Positions 1 through 5,263 of a stretch of DNA of 5,263 bases are shown here, in pieces. The DNA lies in the NCBI GenBank assembly GCA_021775715.1, contig JAJFHI010000345.1:1-5263 (forward strand), given 5' to 3'. How positions within the stretch are numbered: position 1 is the stretch's first letter; the number at the start of each line of letters is the position of its first letter. The notes under the pieces are model-generated. The model was given only the letters and a program-made list of their open reading frames with translations. It did not search any database and was not told the origin of the DNA. The translations under genes and the position numbers were made by a program. The DNA comes from Hyphomicrobiaceae bacterium (GTDB taxonomy: Bacteria > Pseudomonadota > Alphaproteobacteria > Rhizobiales > Hyphomicrobiaceae).

Positions 1-985
1 AAAGGTGACGCAGGAATTCCCGCGTATTCCGTTCGACGAGGCGGTTCGAAAGTACGGATCCGACAAGCCGGACCTCAGAAACCCAATTGAAATGCAGGAC
101 GTCAGTGAGCATTTCCGAGGTTCTGGCTTTGGCATTTTTGCTGGCATCCTTGATGACGACGCGAAGAACCAGATTTGGGCGATCCCGGCACCGAAGGGAG
201 GCAGCCGCAAATTCTGCGACCGCATGAACAAGTGGGCGCAGGGCGAAGGCCAGCCCGGCATGGCGTACATCTTCTGGCGCGACGAATGCGAAGCGGCAGG
301 TCCTGTTGCCAAAAACGTCGGCCCCGAACGAGCGGAAGCCATCCGCACCCAGCTCGGCCTCGAAGTTGGCGACGCCGTGTTCTTTGCAGCTGGCAATCCG
401 GCCAAGTTCTATTCGTTCGCGGGACAAGCGCGCACGCGTGTTGGCGAAGACCTTGGGCTCATCAAAGATGACGAGTTCAAGTTCTGTTGGATCGTCGACT
501 TCCCGATGTTTGAGTGGAACGAAGACGAAAAGCGCATCGACTTTTCGCATAACCCGTTCTCGATGCCGCAGGGCGGTCTTGAAGTTTTGGAAAATGCCAA
601 ATCCGACGACGACCTTCTGGCGATCAAAGCCTTTCAGTACGACATCGTCTGCAACGGCATTGAGCTGTCGTCGGGTGCGATCCGGAACCACTTGCCAGAG
701 ATCATGTACAAGGCGTTCAAGATCGCAGGCTATGGGCCGGAAGTCCTTGAAGAGAAGTTCGGCGGTATGATCAAGGCGCTGCAGTTTGGCGCGCCACCGC
801 ACGGTGGTATTGCACCGGGCGTCGATCGTATCATCATGTTGCTGGCCGGTGCCGACAACCTGCGCGACGTCATCATGTTCCCAATGAACCAACAGGCGCA
901 GGACTTGTTGATGGGTGCTCCGTCGGAAGTATCGCAGGCCCAGCTGCGCGAGCTGCACATACGCAATCAGCTGCCGAAGGGTTAG
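1..985 (+). CDS. aspS: Aspartyl-tRNA synthetase, C-terminal part (5' truncated)
   Basis: Class II aminoacyl-tRNA synthetase that charges tRNA with aspartate in the cytoplasm. The frame is already open at base 2, and the family is about 590 residues long, so the roughly 327 residues here are the C-terminal half. The GTG at base 5 is not a real start. Counting from that codon, residues 14-27 carry the family signature EAVRKYGSDKPDLRNP. Residues about 40-155 resemble the GAD insertion domain, ending in a GQARTRVGEDLGLI stretch. HNPFSMPQGG (182-191) belongs to the catalytic core. Class II motif 3, GGIAPGVDR, is at 267-275, with Arg275 the expected ATP contact. The end (FPMNQQAQDLLMGAPSEV) is typical of bacterial AspRS. 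Motifs 1 and 2 and the anticodon-binding domain lie upstream of the window. Many alphaproteobacterial AspRS enzymes are non-discriminating and also form Asp-tRNA-Asn, but this fragment cannot decide that. The stop is TAG at 983-985. No terminator hairpin is visible before the next gene. Confidence 0.97.
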   Translation, partial: KVTQEFPRIPFDEAVRKYGSDKPDLRNPIEMQDVSEHFRGSGFGIFAGILDDDAKNQIWAIPAPKGGSRKFCDRMNKWAQGEGQPGMAYIFWRDECEAAGPVAKNVGPERAEAIRTQLGLEVGDAVFFAAGNPAKFYSFAGQARTRVGEDLGLIKDDEFKFCWIVDFPMFEWNEDEKRIDFSHNPFSMPQGGLEVLENAKSDDDLLAIKAFQYDIVCNGIELSSGAIRNHLPEIMYKAFKIAGYGPEVLEEKFGGMIKALQFGAPPHGGIAPGVDRIIMLLAGADNLRDVIMFPMNQQAQDLLMGAPSEVSQAQLRELHIRNQLPKG

Positions 986-1038
986 GGCTTTCGTTGCACG
1001 GTTGCTTTTGATTAATAAATCGGAGTTGATGGGGCGGC

Positions 1039-1752
1039 ATGAATTGGTCCGAACAAATCTTCACCTATTGCGAGCGCGGGCAAGATCCGGCGTTCTGGGC
1101 GGAGCCTCTGAATGCGATTTCCAACGGCGCGTTTATCGTTGCAGCCATCGCAGCGTTTATCATCTGGTTTCTCCAGCCGCATAACAATCGACGGATGGTG
1201 GACTTTCTGCTGATCTTGCTTGTTGCGGTCATTGGAACGGGAAGCTTTCTGTTTCATACGCTGGCGACGCGCTGGGCATCACTTGCTGACATCATACCGA
1301 TCGGTATCTTCATGCTGGCTTACATGGCCTACGCGCTGAAGCGGTTTGTCAATGTAGGCTGGCTGATTACCGCGTTTGGTGTTGTCGTGTTCGTAATCGC
1401 GCTCTGGCAGGCCGGCGAGATGCGCTGTGGCGGCGGGGGCAGATGTTTCAACGGCTCGGTTGCCTACTTCCCGGCCTTTTTTGCAATGCTGTTGCTCGGC
1501 ATCGTTCTGGCCGTCCAGCGTCACGCGGCAGCAGTAAGTTTGATTTCCGCCAGCGTCATATTTGCGGTCTCCCTAACAGCGCGCTCGATTGATATGGAGA
1601 TCTGCCGGATGACGGTGGTTGACGGTCAAGGCCCGATTGGCACGCACTTCATCTGGCACACGCTGAATGCGACACTGTTGTTCATTTTGTTGCGCGCCGC
1701 TGTTCTGTATGGCGGTGTTGCGCGGTCAGCAGGCATTGCACAAGAGCGATGA
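1039..1752 (+). CDS. Ceramidase-like seven-helix membrane hydrolase (CREST superfamily)
   Basis: A 237-residue integral membrane protein of the alkaline ceramidase family (ceramidase domain, CREST superfamily of putative zinc amidohydrolases). About seven hydrophobic helices can be read, near residues 27-46, 54-73, 80-99, 105-123, 140-160, 164-182 and 204-225. Family motifs are intact. The N-terminal YCERGQDPAFWAEPLNAISN (10-29) holds Glu12, Glu22, Asn25 and Asn29. Ser69, His73 and Asp84 lie in GSFLFHTLATRWASLAD. His203 and His207 form an HxxxH in GTHFIWHTLNA. The spacings Ser+4 His, His+11 Asp and His+4 His equal those of the catalytic and zinc residues of human ACER3 as I recall them (S77/H81/D92, H217/H221). 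By family knowledge it would hydrolyse the amide bond of ceramide or a related lipid in the membrane; the real bacterial substrate is unknown. The ATG at 1039 is favoured because the motif-bearing N-terminus follows at once, with GGAG at 1022-1025 and GGGG at 1031-1034 upstream. It lies 53 bases after aspS and may share its transcript. Confidence 0.88.
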   Translation: MNWSEQIFTYCERGQDPAFWAEPLNAISNGAFIVAAIAAFIIWFLQPHNNRRMVDFLLILLVAVIGTGSFLFHTLATRWASLADIIPIGIFMLAYMAYALKRFVNVGWLITAFGVVVFVIALWQAGEMRCGGGGRCFNGSVAYFPAFFAMLLLGIVLAVQRHAAAVSLISASVIFAVSLTARSIDMEICRMTVVDGQGPIGTHFIWHTLNATLLFILLRAAVLYGGVARSAGIAQER

Positions 1753-1764
1753 ACGACGCATAAA
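1736..1764 (+). promoter_or_regulatory. Candidate sigma-70 promoter for tRNA-Leu
   Basis: TTGCAC (1736-1741) and CATAAA (1759-1764) are separated by exactly 17 bases, matching a -35/-10 layout (3/6 and 4/6 to the E. coli consensus). The -35 box overlaps the last codons of the ceramidase-like gene. Transcription would start near 1771, leaving a 5' leader of about 20 bases before the tRNA. This is inference from spacing; the boxes are weak and the tRNA could instead be processed from a longer transcript. Confidence 0.3.
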
Positions 1765-1790
1765 GGCGCGCCAAATGGAACATGTGAAAA

Positions 1791-1877
1791 GCGGACGTGG
1801 TGGAATCGGTAGACACACAGGACTTAAAATCCTGAGAGGGTAACCTCGTGCGGGTTCAAGTCCCGCCGTCCGCACCA
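1791..1877 (+). tRNA. tRNA-Leu (anticodon UAA)
   Basis: A complete class II tRNA of 87 bases including the encoded CCA. The 7-bp acceptor stem pairs GCGGACG (1791-1797) with CGTCCGC (1867-1873). Discriminator A1874 is followed by CCA at 1875-1877. The D stem is GTG (1800-1802) with CAC (1814-1816). The anticodon stem is CAGGA (1818-1822) with TCCTG (1830-1834), enclosing the loop CTTAAAA with anticodon TAA at 1825-1827. The long variable arm typical of leucine tRNAs is 1835-1849, with stem GAGG/CCTC. The T arm is GCGGG (1850-1854), loop TTCAAGT, CCCGC (1862-1866). It reads UUA, and UUG by wobble. Discriminator A and the long variable arm agree with leucine identity. It lies 38 bases after the ceramidase-like gene on the same strand. 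Confidence 0.98.
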
Positions 1878-2213
1878 CTGAAAATATCTTAATGGTTGTT
1901 AAGACGTTGGTGGGTAAATCCTCGTCATTTCTGCGCCGGACCTTCCGCCGCATGATGTTTGCCTTGACCTCAACTCAATAGCGTGGTCTTCAGGGCGGTA
2001 TTGGATATGGGCCGAACTGGCTACCTTCTTGCCGCGCATGCGGGCGTGAACTGACCTCCCCAAAAATCCATCCCAAAAGTTCCGCTTCGGCGTGACGCGC
2101 GGTGCGCATGCAAGTCCACTTTGGTTGCGACCTCAGATCAGGACTGAACACCGCCTCACACGAACAACATTGATCAACACGCATGGGTGCGAGCCGGTGC
2201 GTGTTCGTCCAAC
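1878..2213. other. Spacer between tRNA-Leu and the helicase gene; no convincing gene
   Basis: About 336 bases in which I find no supportable coding region. A weak hairpin, TCTTAA-6-TTAAGA (1887-1904), follows the tRNA but has no T-run, so it is a doubtful terminator. Other small inverted repeats are AGTCC (2113-2117) with GGACT (2141-2145), GAACT (2048-2052) with AGTTC (2078-2082), and the palindrome TTGATCAA (2170-2177). The octamer GCGCATGC occurs twice, near 2035 and 2104. The spacer must hold the helicase promoter, but no clear -35/-10 pair stands out. The open minus-strand frame across 1990-2184 has no family resemblance I can recognise. Confidence 0.5.
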
Positions 2214-4112
2214 ATGAAAGTGTGTCAATTGACCTTTGACAACCTCGGCCTTGATAAGCTGATCCTAAGTACGCTCAAGGCCGAAGGCTATGAGCAACCG
2301 ACCGCAATTCAGGCGAAAGCCATTCCCGTTATTCTCGAAGGCAGCGATGTTGTCGGCTTGGCGCAGACTGGCACGGGCAAAACCGCAGCCTTCACGCTGC
2401 CGTTGTTGCAGCGCCTTGCAGCCTCAAAAACCAAACCAAAGCCTTTCACGGCCCGCGTTCTAATTTTGTCGCCGACACGTGAGCTTGCCGCGCAGATCCA
2501 CAAAAGTGTGCGCGACTATGGCCGCAAACTCTCCCTCAAGTCGGCGTGTGTTGTCGGTGGCGTCGCTGTACGCCCGCAGCGCAAGGCACTTGAAGGTGGT
2601 GTTGACATTCTCGTTGCAACACCCGGCCGCCTAGAAGATCTCTTGCAACAGCGCGCTGTTCGACTGAGCGATGTTGAGACGATTGTGCTCGATGAAGCAG
2701 ACCAGATGCTGGACATCGGCTTCATGCCGGCGATTTTGCGCATTCTCAAATTGTGCCCCGCCAAGCGCCAGACGCTGTTGTTCTCGGCAACGATGCCGAA
2801 AGAAATTCGCGAGCTTTCCGAGAAGCACCTGCACAAGCCGGTGAAGATTTCTGTCGCGCCGGTTTCGTCAACCGTGGAAAAGGTCGTGCAGAACGTCATG
2901 CATCTCCCGCATGATCACAAATTGCTGGCGATGATCGGAATTCTGAAAGAGCAAAAAGCCGACGAACGTGTCATCGTATTTACGCGCACGAAACGCGGCG
3001 CCGACAAGGTTGCAAAGCGGCTCAACGCTGAAGACATTTCGGCTGCTGCAATTCACGGCAACAAAACGCAGGGTCAGCGCCAGCGTGCGCTCGATGCGTT
3101 CCGTAAAGGTGCGTGCGGCGTTCTGATTGCAACAGACATTGCAGCCCGAGGCATTGACGTGCCGGGCGTCGGCCTGGTGATCAACTACGAATTGCCGAAT
3201 ATTCCGGAATCCTATGTCCACCGTATCGGCCGCACAGCGCGTGCCGGCGCATCCGGTGTTGCCGTGTCGCTTTGTGCGCGGGACGAACGGACTTGTCTGC
3301 GCGACATCGAGCGCCTTATTCGCCAGCAGCTAATCGTGTTGCCTTCACCGGAATTCGATGCTGCCGAGTTGCGCCAGTTTGCATCCAAGGCACCGCCAAA
3401 AGAGGCGCGGAATTTTGATTCCCGCGATAAGAAAAGAGGTAAACGTCCAGCCCATGGTCGTCCGGCACGGCCAGTGTCCGGCACCGGTCGCGCTGAACGC
3501 GAGGACGGCGCCAAGAAATCAGAGTGGACCCCGACGACGGGTGAAGGTGGGCGCGCTGCTAAACCTGAACGCACCGGCAAGCACACAGGCGCCGGTAAGA
3601 CAGCTTGGGTCTCGAAATCAGGTGACGATGCGGCACGCCCAAACCGTGGCGGCAAACCAGGTGGTGCGGGTAAGTCAGCCTGGCGTTCGAAGTCAGAGGG
3701 TGATGCACGTCCTGCACGTAACGGCAAACCAGGTGGTGCGGGTAAGTCAGATTGGCGATCCAAATCAGAGGGCGATGCCCGTCCCGCACATAGCGGCAAA
3801 CCAGGTGGTGCAGGTAAGTCAGATTGGCGTTCGAAGTCAGAGGGCGATGCCCGTCCTGCACGTAGTGGTAAACCAGGTGGTGCAGGTAAGTCGGATTGGC
3901 GTTCGAAGTCAGAGGGCGATGCACGTCCTGCACGTAGCGGCAAACCAGGTGGTGCAAGTAAGTCAGATTGGCGTTCGAAATCAGAGGGCGACGCACGTCC
4001 CGCACGAGGTGGTCGTCCAGGTGGTCCGGGCAAACCGAACCGCAGTGGTAAGCCACCACGGCGCGGTCCAGCTCAGTCAGCCGGTCGCCGACAGGCTGCT
4101 GTTGCTCACTAA
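2214..4112 (+). CDS. rhlE: RhlE-type DEAD-box RNA helicase with long tandem-repeat tail
   Basis: ATP-dependent RNA helicase of the DEAD-box family, closest in style to RhlE; cytoplasmic, acting in RNA remodelling, ribosome assembly or cold-stress RNA turnover by family knowledge. From the ATG at 2214 it has 632 residues. All core motifs are present: Q motif (GYEQPTAIQ, 25-33, with Phe8 upstream), motif I AQTGTGKT (50-57), Ia PTREL (87-91), Ib TPGRL (136-140), DEAD (160-163), SAT (191-193), motif IV VIVFTRT (253-259), motif V ATDIAARGID (306-315), and motif VI HRIGRTARAG (336-345). The core ends near 385. The remaining 250 or so residues are a low-complexity basic tail rich in Gly, Lys, Arg, Ser and Pro, with five 24-residue tandem repeats at 480-599. 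RhlE proteins usually run about 400-550 residues, so the tail is long. The start is uncertain: an in-frame GTG at 2187 would add nine residues, and neither start has a clear Shine-Dalgarno. ATG 2214 is preferred because the family N-terminus (TFDNLGL) begins just after it. The gene appears monocistronic, ending before a strong terminator. Confidence 0.93.
   Translation: MKVCQLTFDNLGLDKLILSTLKAEGYEQPTAIQAKAIPVILEGSDVVGLAQTGTGKTAAFTLPLLQRLAASKTKPKPFTARVLILSPTRELAAQIHKSVRDYGRKLSLKSACVVGGVAVRPQRKALEGGVDILVATPGRLEDLLQQRAVRLSDVETIVLDEADQMLDIGFMPAILRILKLCPAKRQTLLFSATMPKEIRELSEKHLHKPVKISVAPVSSTVEKVVQNVMHLPHDHKLLAMIGILKEQKADERVIVFTRTKRGADKVAKRLNAEDISAAAIHGNKTQGQRQRALDAFRKGACGVLIATDIAARGIDVPGVGLVINYELPNIPESYVHRIGRTARAGASGVAVSLCARDERTCLRDIERLIRQQLIVLPSPEFDAAELRQFASKAPPKEARNFDSRDKKRGKRPAHGRPARPVSGTGRAEREDGAKKSEWTPTTGEGGRAAKPERTGKHTGAGKTAWVSKSGDDAARPNRGGKPGGAGKSAWRSKSEGDARPARNGKPGGAGKSDWRSKSEGDARPAHSGKPGGAGKSDWRSKSEGDARPARSGKPGGAGKSDWRSKSEGDARPARSGKPGGASKSDWRSKSEGDARPARGGRPGGPGKPNRSGKPPRRGPAQSAGRRQAAVAH
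3576..4031 (+). repeat. 72-bp tandem repeat array inside the helicase tail
   Basis: Five head-to-tail copies of a 72-base unit start at 3651, 3723, 3795, 3867 and 3939. A degenerate 75-base copy precedes them at 3576-3650 and a partial copy follows from 4011. Each unit encodes 24 residues of the form GKPGGAGKSDWRSKSEGDAR followed by PARS. Copies 3 and 4 differ at only 4 of 72 bases, all synonymous. Copy 1 has Ala for Asp before Trp, copy 2 has His for Arg near its end, and copy 5 has Ser for Gly. Each unit carries six basic and three acidic residues (about +3 net) and one Trp. An even more degenerate unit (GAKKSEW) can be seen further upstream at residues 432-438. The array is likely an unstructured RNA-binding tail; copy number may vary between strains. 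Confidence 0.95.
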
Positions 4113-4140
4113 CGCCGACTCGGTGTTGCTAAGAATTGCT

Positions 4141-4173
4141 AAGCCGTCGCCATTCGTGGCGGCGGCTTTTTTT
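4141..4173 (+). terminator. Rho-independent terminator after the helicase gene
   Basis: A 10-bp stem, GCCGTCGCCA (4143-4152) with TGGCGGCGGC (4157-4166), has one G-T wobble (4147/4162) and closes on a TTCG tetraloop (4153-4156). It is followed at once by seven T (4167-4173), and AA at 4141-4142 can extend the stem. It begins 28 bases after the helicase stop codon. Stem, stable loop and T-run together make this a canonical intrinsic terminator. Confidence 0.95.
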
Positions 4174-4582
4174 GTCGGTTACGCAGGGCTCAAGCGTAAT
4201 TGCTGCGCCGCACCAATATCCACGACCGCTTTCTGTCGAAAAAAACGGCGCCCCTGGCGTCAATTCCAATTAAAGATGTAATAATCATGCGACACACGCG
4301 GGTGGGTTTCCTGTCTAAGCTTGCAGTGATTGGTTGCCTAGTCAGGGAACAGGCGGCCAGAGCATGCTTGTGTGACACATGATTTAAAGCCCGGAGCATA
4401 TCGGGTGGAACGTAAAACTGTTTTGTGAGTTTCTGTCACGGGCGCCAACAAAGACATGTGCTCTGCTGGCGACGTGAGACACAGCTCAACGCTTATTGAT
4501 TAATTGTCTGTTTATCAGATCTCACCGGAAGCCAGTGCGCTTCCTCTTCGATCTGACAGGCTCTATGGGGAGAATTTGGAAC
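4174..4582. other. Long spacer upstream of the transporter operon; no clear gene
   Basis: About 410 bases between the helicase terminator and the DUF4212 start, visibly more AT-rich than the genes. It should contain the transporter operon's promoter and leader. Two small dyads are visible: TGTGT-G-ACACA (4369-4379) and GTGA-7-TCAC (4425-4439). I found no convincing -35/-10 pair and no riboswitch I recognise. A 31-codon frame (4287-4382) and the in-frame upstream extension of the DUF4212 frame to 4496 lack ribosome binding sites and family resemblance, so I do not call them genes. Confidence 0.5.
4567..4572 (+). promoter_or_regulatory. Ribosome binding site that fixes the DUF4212 start
   Basis: GGGGAG lies 10 bases before the ATG at 4583. 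The alternative in-frame starts at 4496 (TTG) and 4565 (ATG) precede or overlap this site, so it supports 4583. Confidence 0.75.
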
Positions 4583-4849
4583 ATGTCGAGTGAAAGCGAA
4601 GACATCGGTAAGAAGTATTGGGCGGCAAACTTGCGGTTGATGGCGTTCTGTCTGGCTATCTGGGCGTTTGTCTCTTTCGGCCTCGGTATTTTGTTCCGAC
4701 CGTTGCTAAGCGACATTGAGATCGGTGGAACAGATCTCGGCTTCTGGTTTGCCCAGCAAGGTTCAATCTACGTTTTTGTGATTTTGATTTTTTTCTATGC
4801 CGTCATGATGAATCGGCTCGATAAGAAGTATGGCGTCAACGAAGAGTAG
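4583..4849 (+). CDS. DUF4212 small membrane subunit of a sodium:solute symporter
   Basis: An 88-residue inner-membrane protein of the DUF4212 family, which is regularly encoded just upstream of SSS-family symporters of the VC_2705/ActP-like branch and is thought to be their small subunit. There are two hydrophobic helices, about residues 17-38 and 61-76. Between them lie IEIGGTDLGFWFAQQGSIY (45-63) and, at the end, MNRLDKKYGV (76-85), both strongly characteristic of the family. The N-terminal KKYWAANLRL (10-19) is also typical. The start at 4583 is chosen because GGGGAG lies 10 bases upstream and the family N-terminus begins there; the open frame extends upstream to 4496 with no family similarity. 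It lies 82 bases before the symporter gene on the same strand, so co-transcription is very likely. The substrate (acetate or another organic acid for related systems) cannot be read from this protein. Confidence 0.92.
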   Translation: MSSESEDIGKKYWAANLRLMAFCLAIWAFVSFGLGILFRPLLSDIEIGGTDLGFWFAQQGSIYVFVILIFFYAVMMNRLDKKYGVNEE

Positions 4850-4914
4850 ACGCTTGCTTCTGCCGCTGATATCCCAAAAAGAGAAAATGATAGCGTAAGC
4901 CATTGCGCACGCCT

Positions 4915-4921
4915 GGGGAGG
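4915..4921 (+). promoter_or_regulatory. Ribosome binding site of the symporter gene
   Basis: GGGGAGG is a strong Shine-Dalgarno match placed 10 bases before the ATG at 4932, the same spacing as for the upstream DUF4212 gene. Confidence 0.85.
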
Positions 4922-4931
4922 CTTTTGTTCC

Positions 4932-5263
4932 ATGGACCTCAAAACACTCACCTATATCTTTGTAGGTGGCACGTTTGTGCTGTACTTCGCGATTGCGCTT
5001 TGGGCGCGGGCGTCCACCACAGGTGAATTCTACGCGGCGGGCCGCGGAGTTCACCCGGTTGCCAACGGCATGGCAACGGCGGCGGACTGGATGTCGGCAG
5101 CGTCATTCATCTCAATGGCCGGCCTCATTGCGTTCAACGGTTACGATGCGTCGGTGTTCCTGATGGGTTGGACCGGTGGTTACGTGTTGCTGGCGATGCT
5201 GCTAGCGCCATATCTGCGCAAGTTCGGAAAATACACAGTGCCGGAGTTCATCGGCGACCGCTA
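4932..5263 (+). CDS. Sodium:solute symporter (SSS family), N-terminal part (3' truncated)
   Basis: The first 110 codons of a sodium-coupled solute transporter of the SSS family, cut by the right edge; full-length members run about 500-600 residues. The frame is open from the ATG at 4932 to the end of the window. The first membrane helix is about residues 5-25 (TYIFVGGTFVLYFAIALWA). It is followed by the conserved GEFYAAGRGVHPVANGMATA (31-50), the ADWMSAASFISMAGLIAFNG helix (51-70), a third hydrophobic segment (75-93), and APYLRKFGKYTVPEFIGDRY (92-111). This pattern matches ActP-like symporters that pair with DUF4212, and the upstream neighbour is exactly that partner. It would import a carboxylate or similar solute with Na+ across the inner membrane; acetate is possible but not shown. 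Relatives are often followed by a cyclic-nucleotide/CBS/DUF294 signalling gene, which would lie outside this window. Confidence 0.94.
   Translation, partial: MDLKTLTYIFVGGTFVLYFAIALWARASTTGEFYAAGRGVHPVANGMATAADWMSAASFISMAGLIAFNGYDASVFLMGWTGGYVLLAMLLAPYLRKFGKYTVPEFIGDR

Noticed and set aside
1726..1953. Minus-strand open frame of 75 codons crossing the tRNA
   Set aside because: Its centre (GLEPARGYPLRILSPVCLPIPPRP) is the antisense translation of the tRNA-Leu gene, a well-known source of false protein annotations.
1791..2213. tRNA-Leu as an integration (att) site with a remnant of a mobile element behind it
   Set aside because: No integrase, no repeated copy of the tRNA 3' end and no recognisable phage or island gene is visible in the window.
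4239..4259. Possible minus-strand terminator: CGCC-3-GGCG hairpin next to a run of seven A
   Set aside because: The stem is only about 4 bp and no minus-strand gene lies to the right for it to terminate.
3212..4281. Long open frames on both strands overlapping the helicase tail (minus 4033-3212, minus 4059-3559, plus 3358-4281)
   Set aside because: The 72-base repeat unit is a multiple of three, so any frame free of stops in one unit stays open through the whole array. The proteins are repetitive shadows of the helicase tail with no family resemblance and no ribosome binding site.
4287..4382. A 31-residue open frame (MRHTRVGFLSKLAVIGC...) in the spacer before the transporter operon
   Set aside because: A short hydrophobic stretch is present, but there is no Shine-Dalgarno, no recognisable family and no supporting context.
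4967..4980. Sigma-54-like TGGCACG...GC motif
   Set aside because: The GG-to-GC spacing is one base short and the motif lies inside the symporter coding region.
4966..5163. Plus-strand open frame of 65 codons near the right edge
   Set aside because: It is a shifted frame inside the symporter gene that starts at 4932, whose own frame gives a clear SSS-family protein.

Overview
The window looks like ordinary chromosomal DNA of an alphaproteobacterium. The grounds are moderate-to-high GC, a bacterial-type AspRS C-terminus, an RhlE-like DEAD-box helicase with a long basic tail, and a DUF4212/solute-symporter pair. A Rhizobiales-type host is my guess from protein flavour; nothing in the window fixes genus or species. 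All recognisable genes lie on the + strand. No mobile element, CRISPR array or rRNA is visible.

Layout. (1) Bases 1-985 hold the C-terminal part of aspS (aspartyl-tRNA synthetase), cut by the left edge. (2) After 53 bases comes a seven-helix ceramidase-like membrane protein (1039-1752) with the full catalytic His/Ser/Asp set of the alkaline ceramidase/CREST family. (3) A complete tRNA-Leu(UAA) with encoded CCA follows at 1791-1877. (4) A spacer of about 336 bases without a convincing gene leads to a 632-residue RhlE-type RNA helicase (2214-4112). Its C-terminal tail carries five near-identical 24-residue tandem repeats plus degenerate flanking copies. A textbook rho-independent terminator follows (4141-4173). 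(5) A spacer of about 410 bases, with some small dyads but no clear gene, leads to a DUF4212 small membrane subunit (4583-4849). (6) The window ends inside its partner, a sodium:solute symporter (SSS) gene starting at 4932 and running off the right edge.

How the genes work together. AspRS, tRNA-Leu and the RNA helicase all serve translation or RNA metabolism, but they are separated by spacers and are probably independent units. The ceramidase-like gene may be read through from aspS. The DUF4212 and SSS genes form a clear two-gene transporter operon, each with a GGGGAG-type ribosome binding site 10 bases before its ATG.

Nothing here amounts to a clearly new biological system. The most notable items are the recently expanded repeat tail of the helicase, the intact ceramidase-type active site in a bacterial protein, and the complete absence of in-frame UUA codons in the window's genes although it carries the tRNA that reads them.
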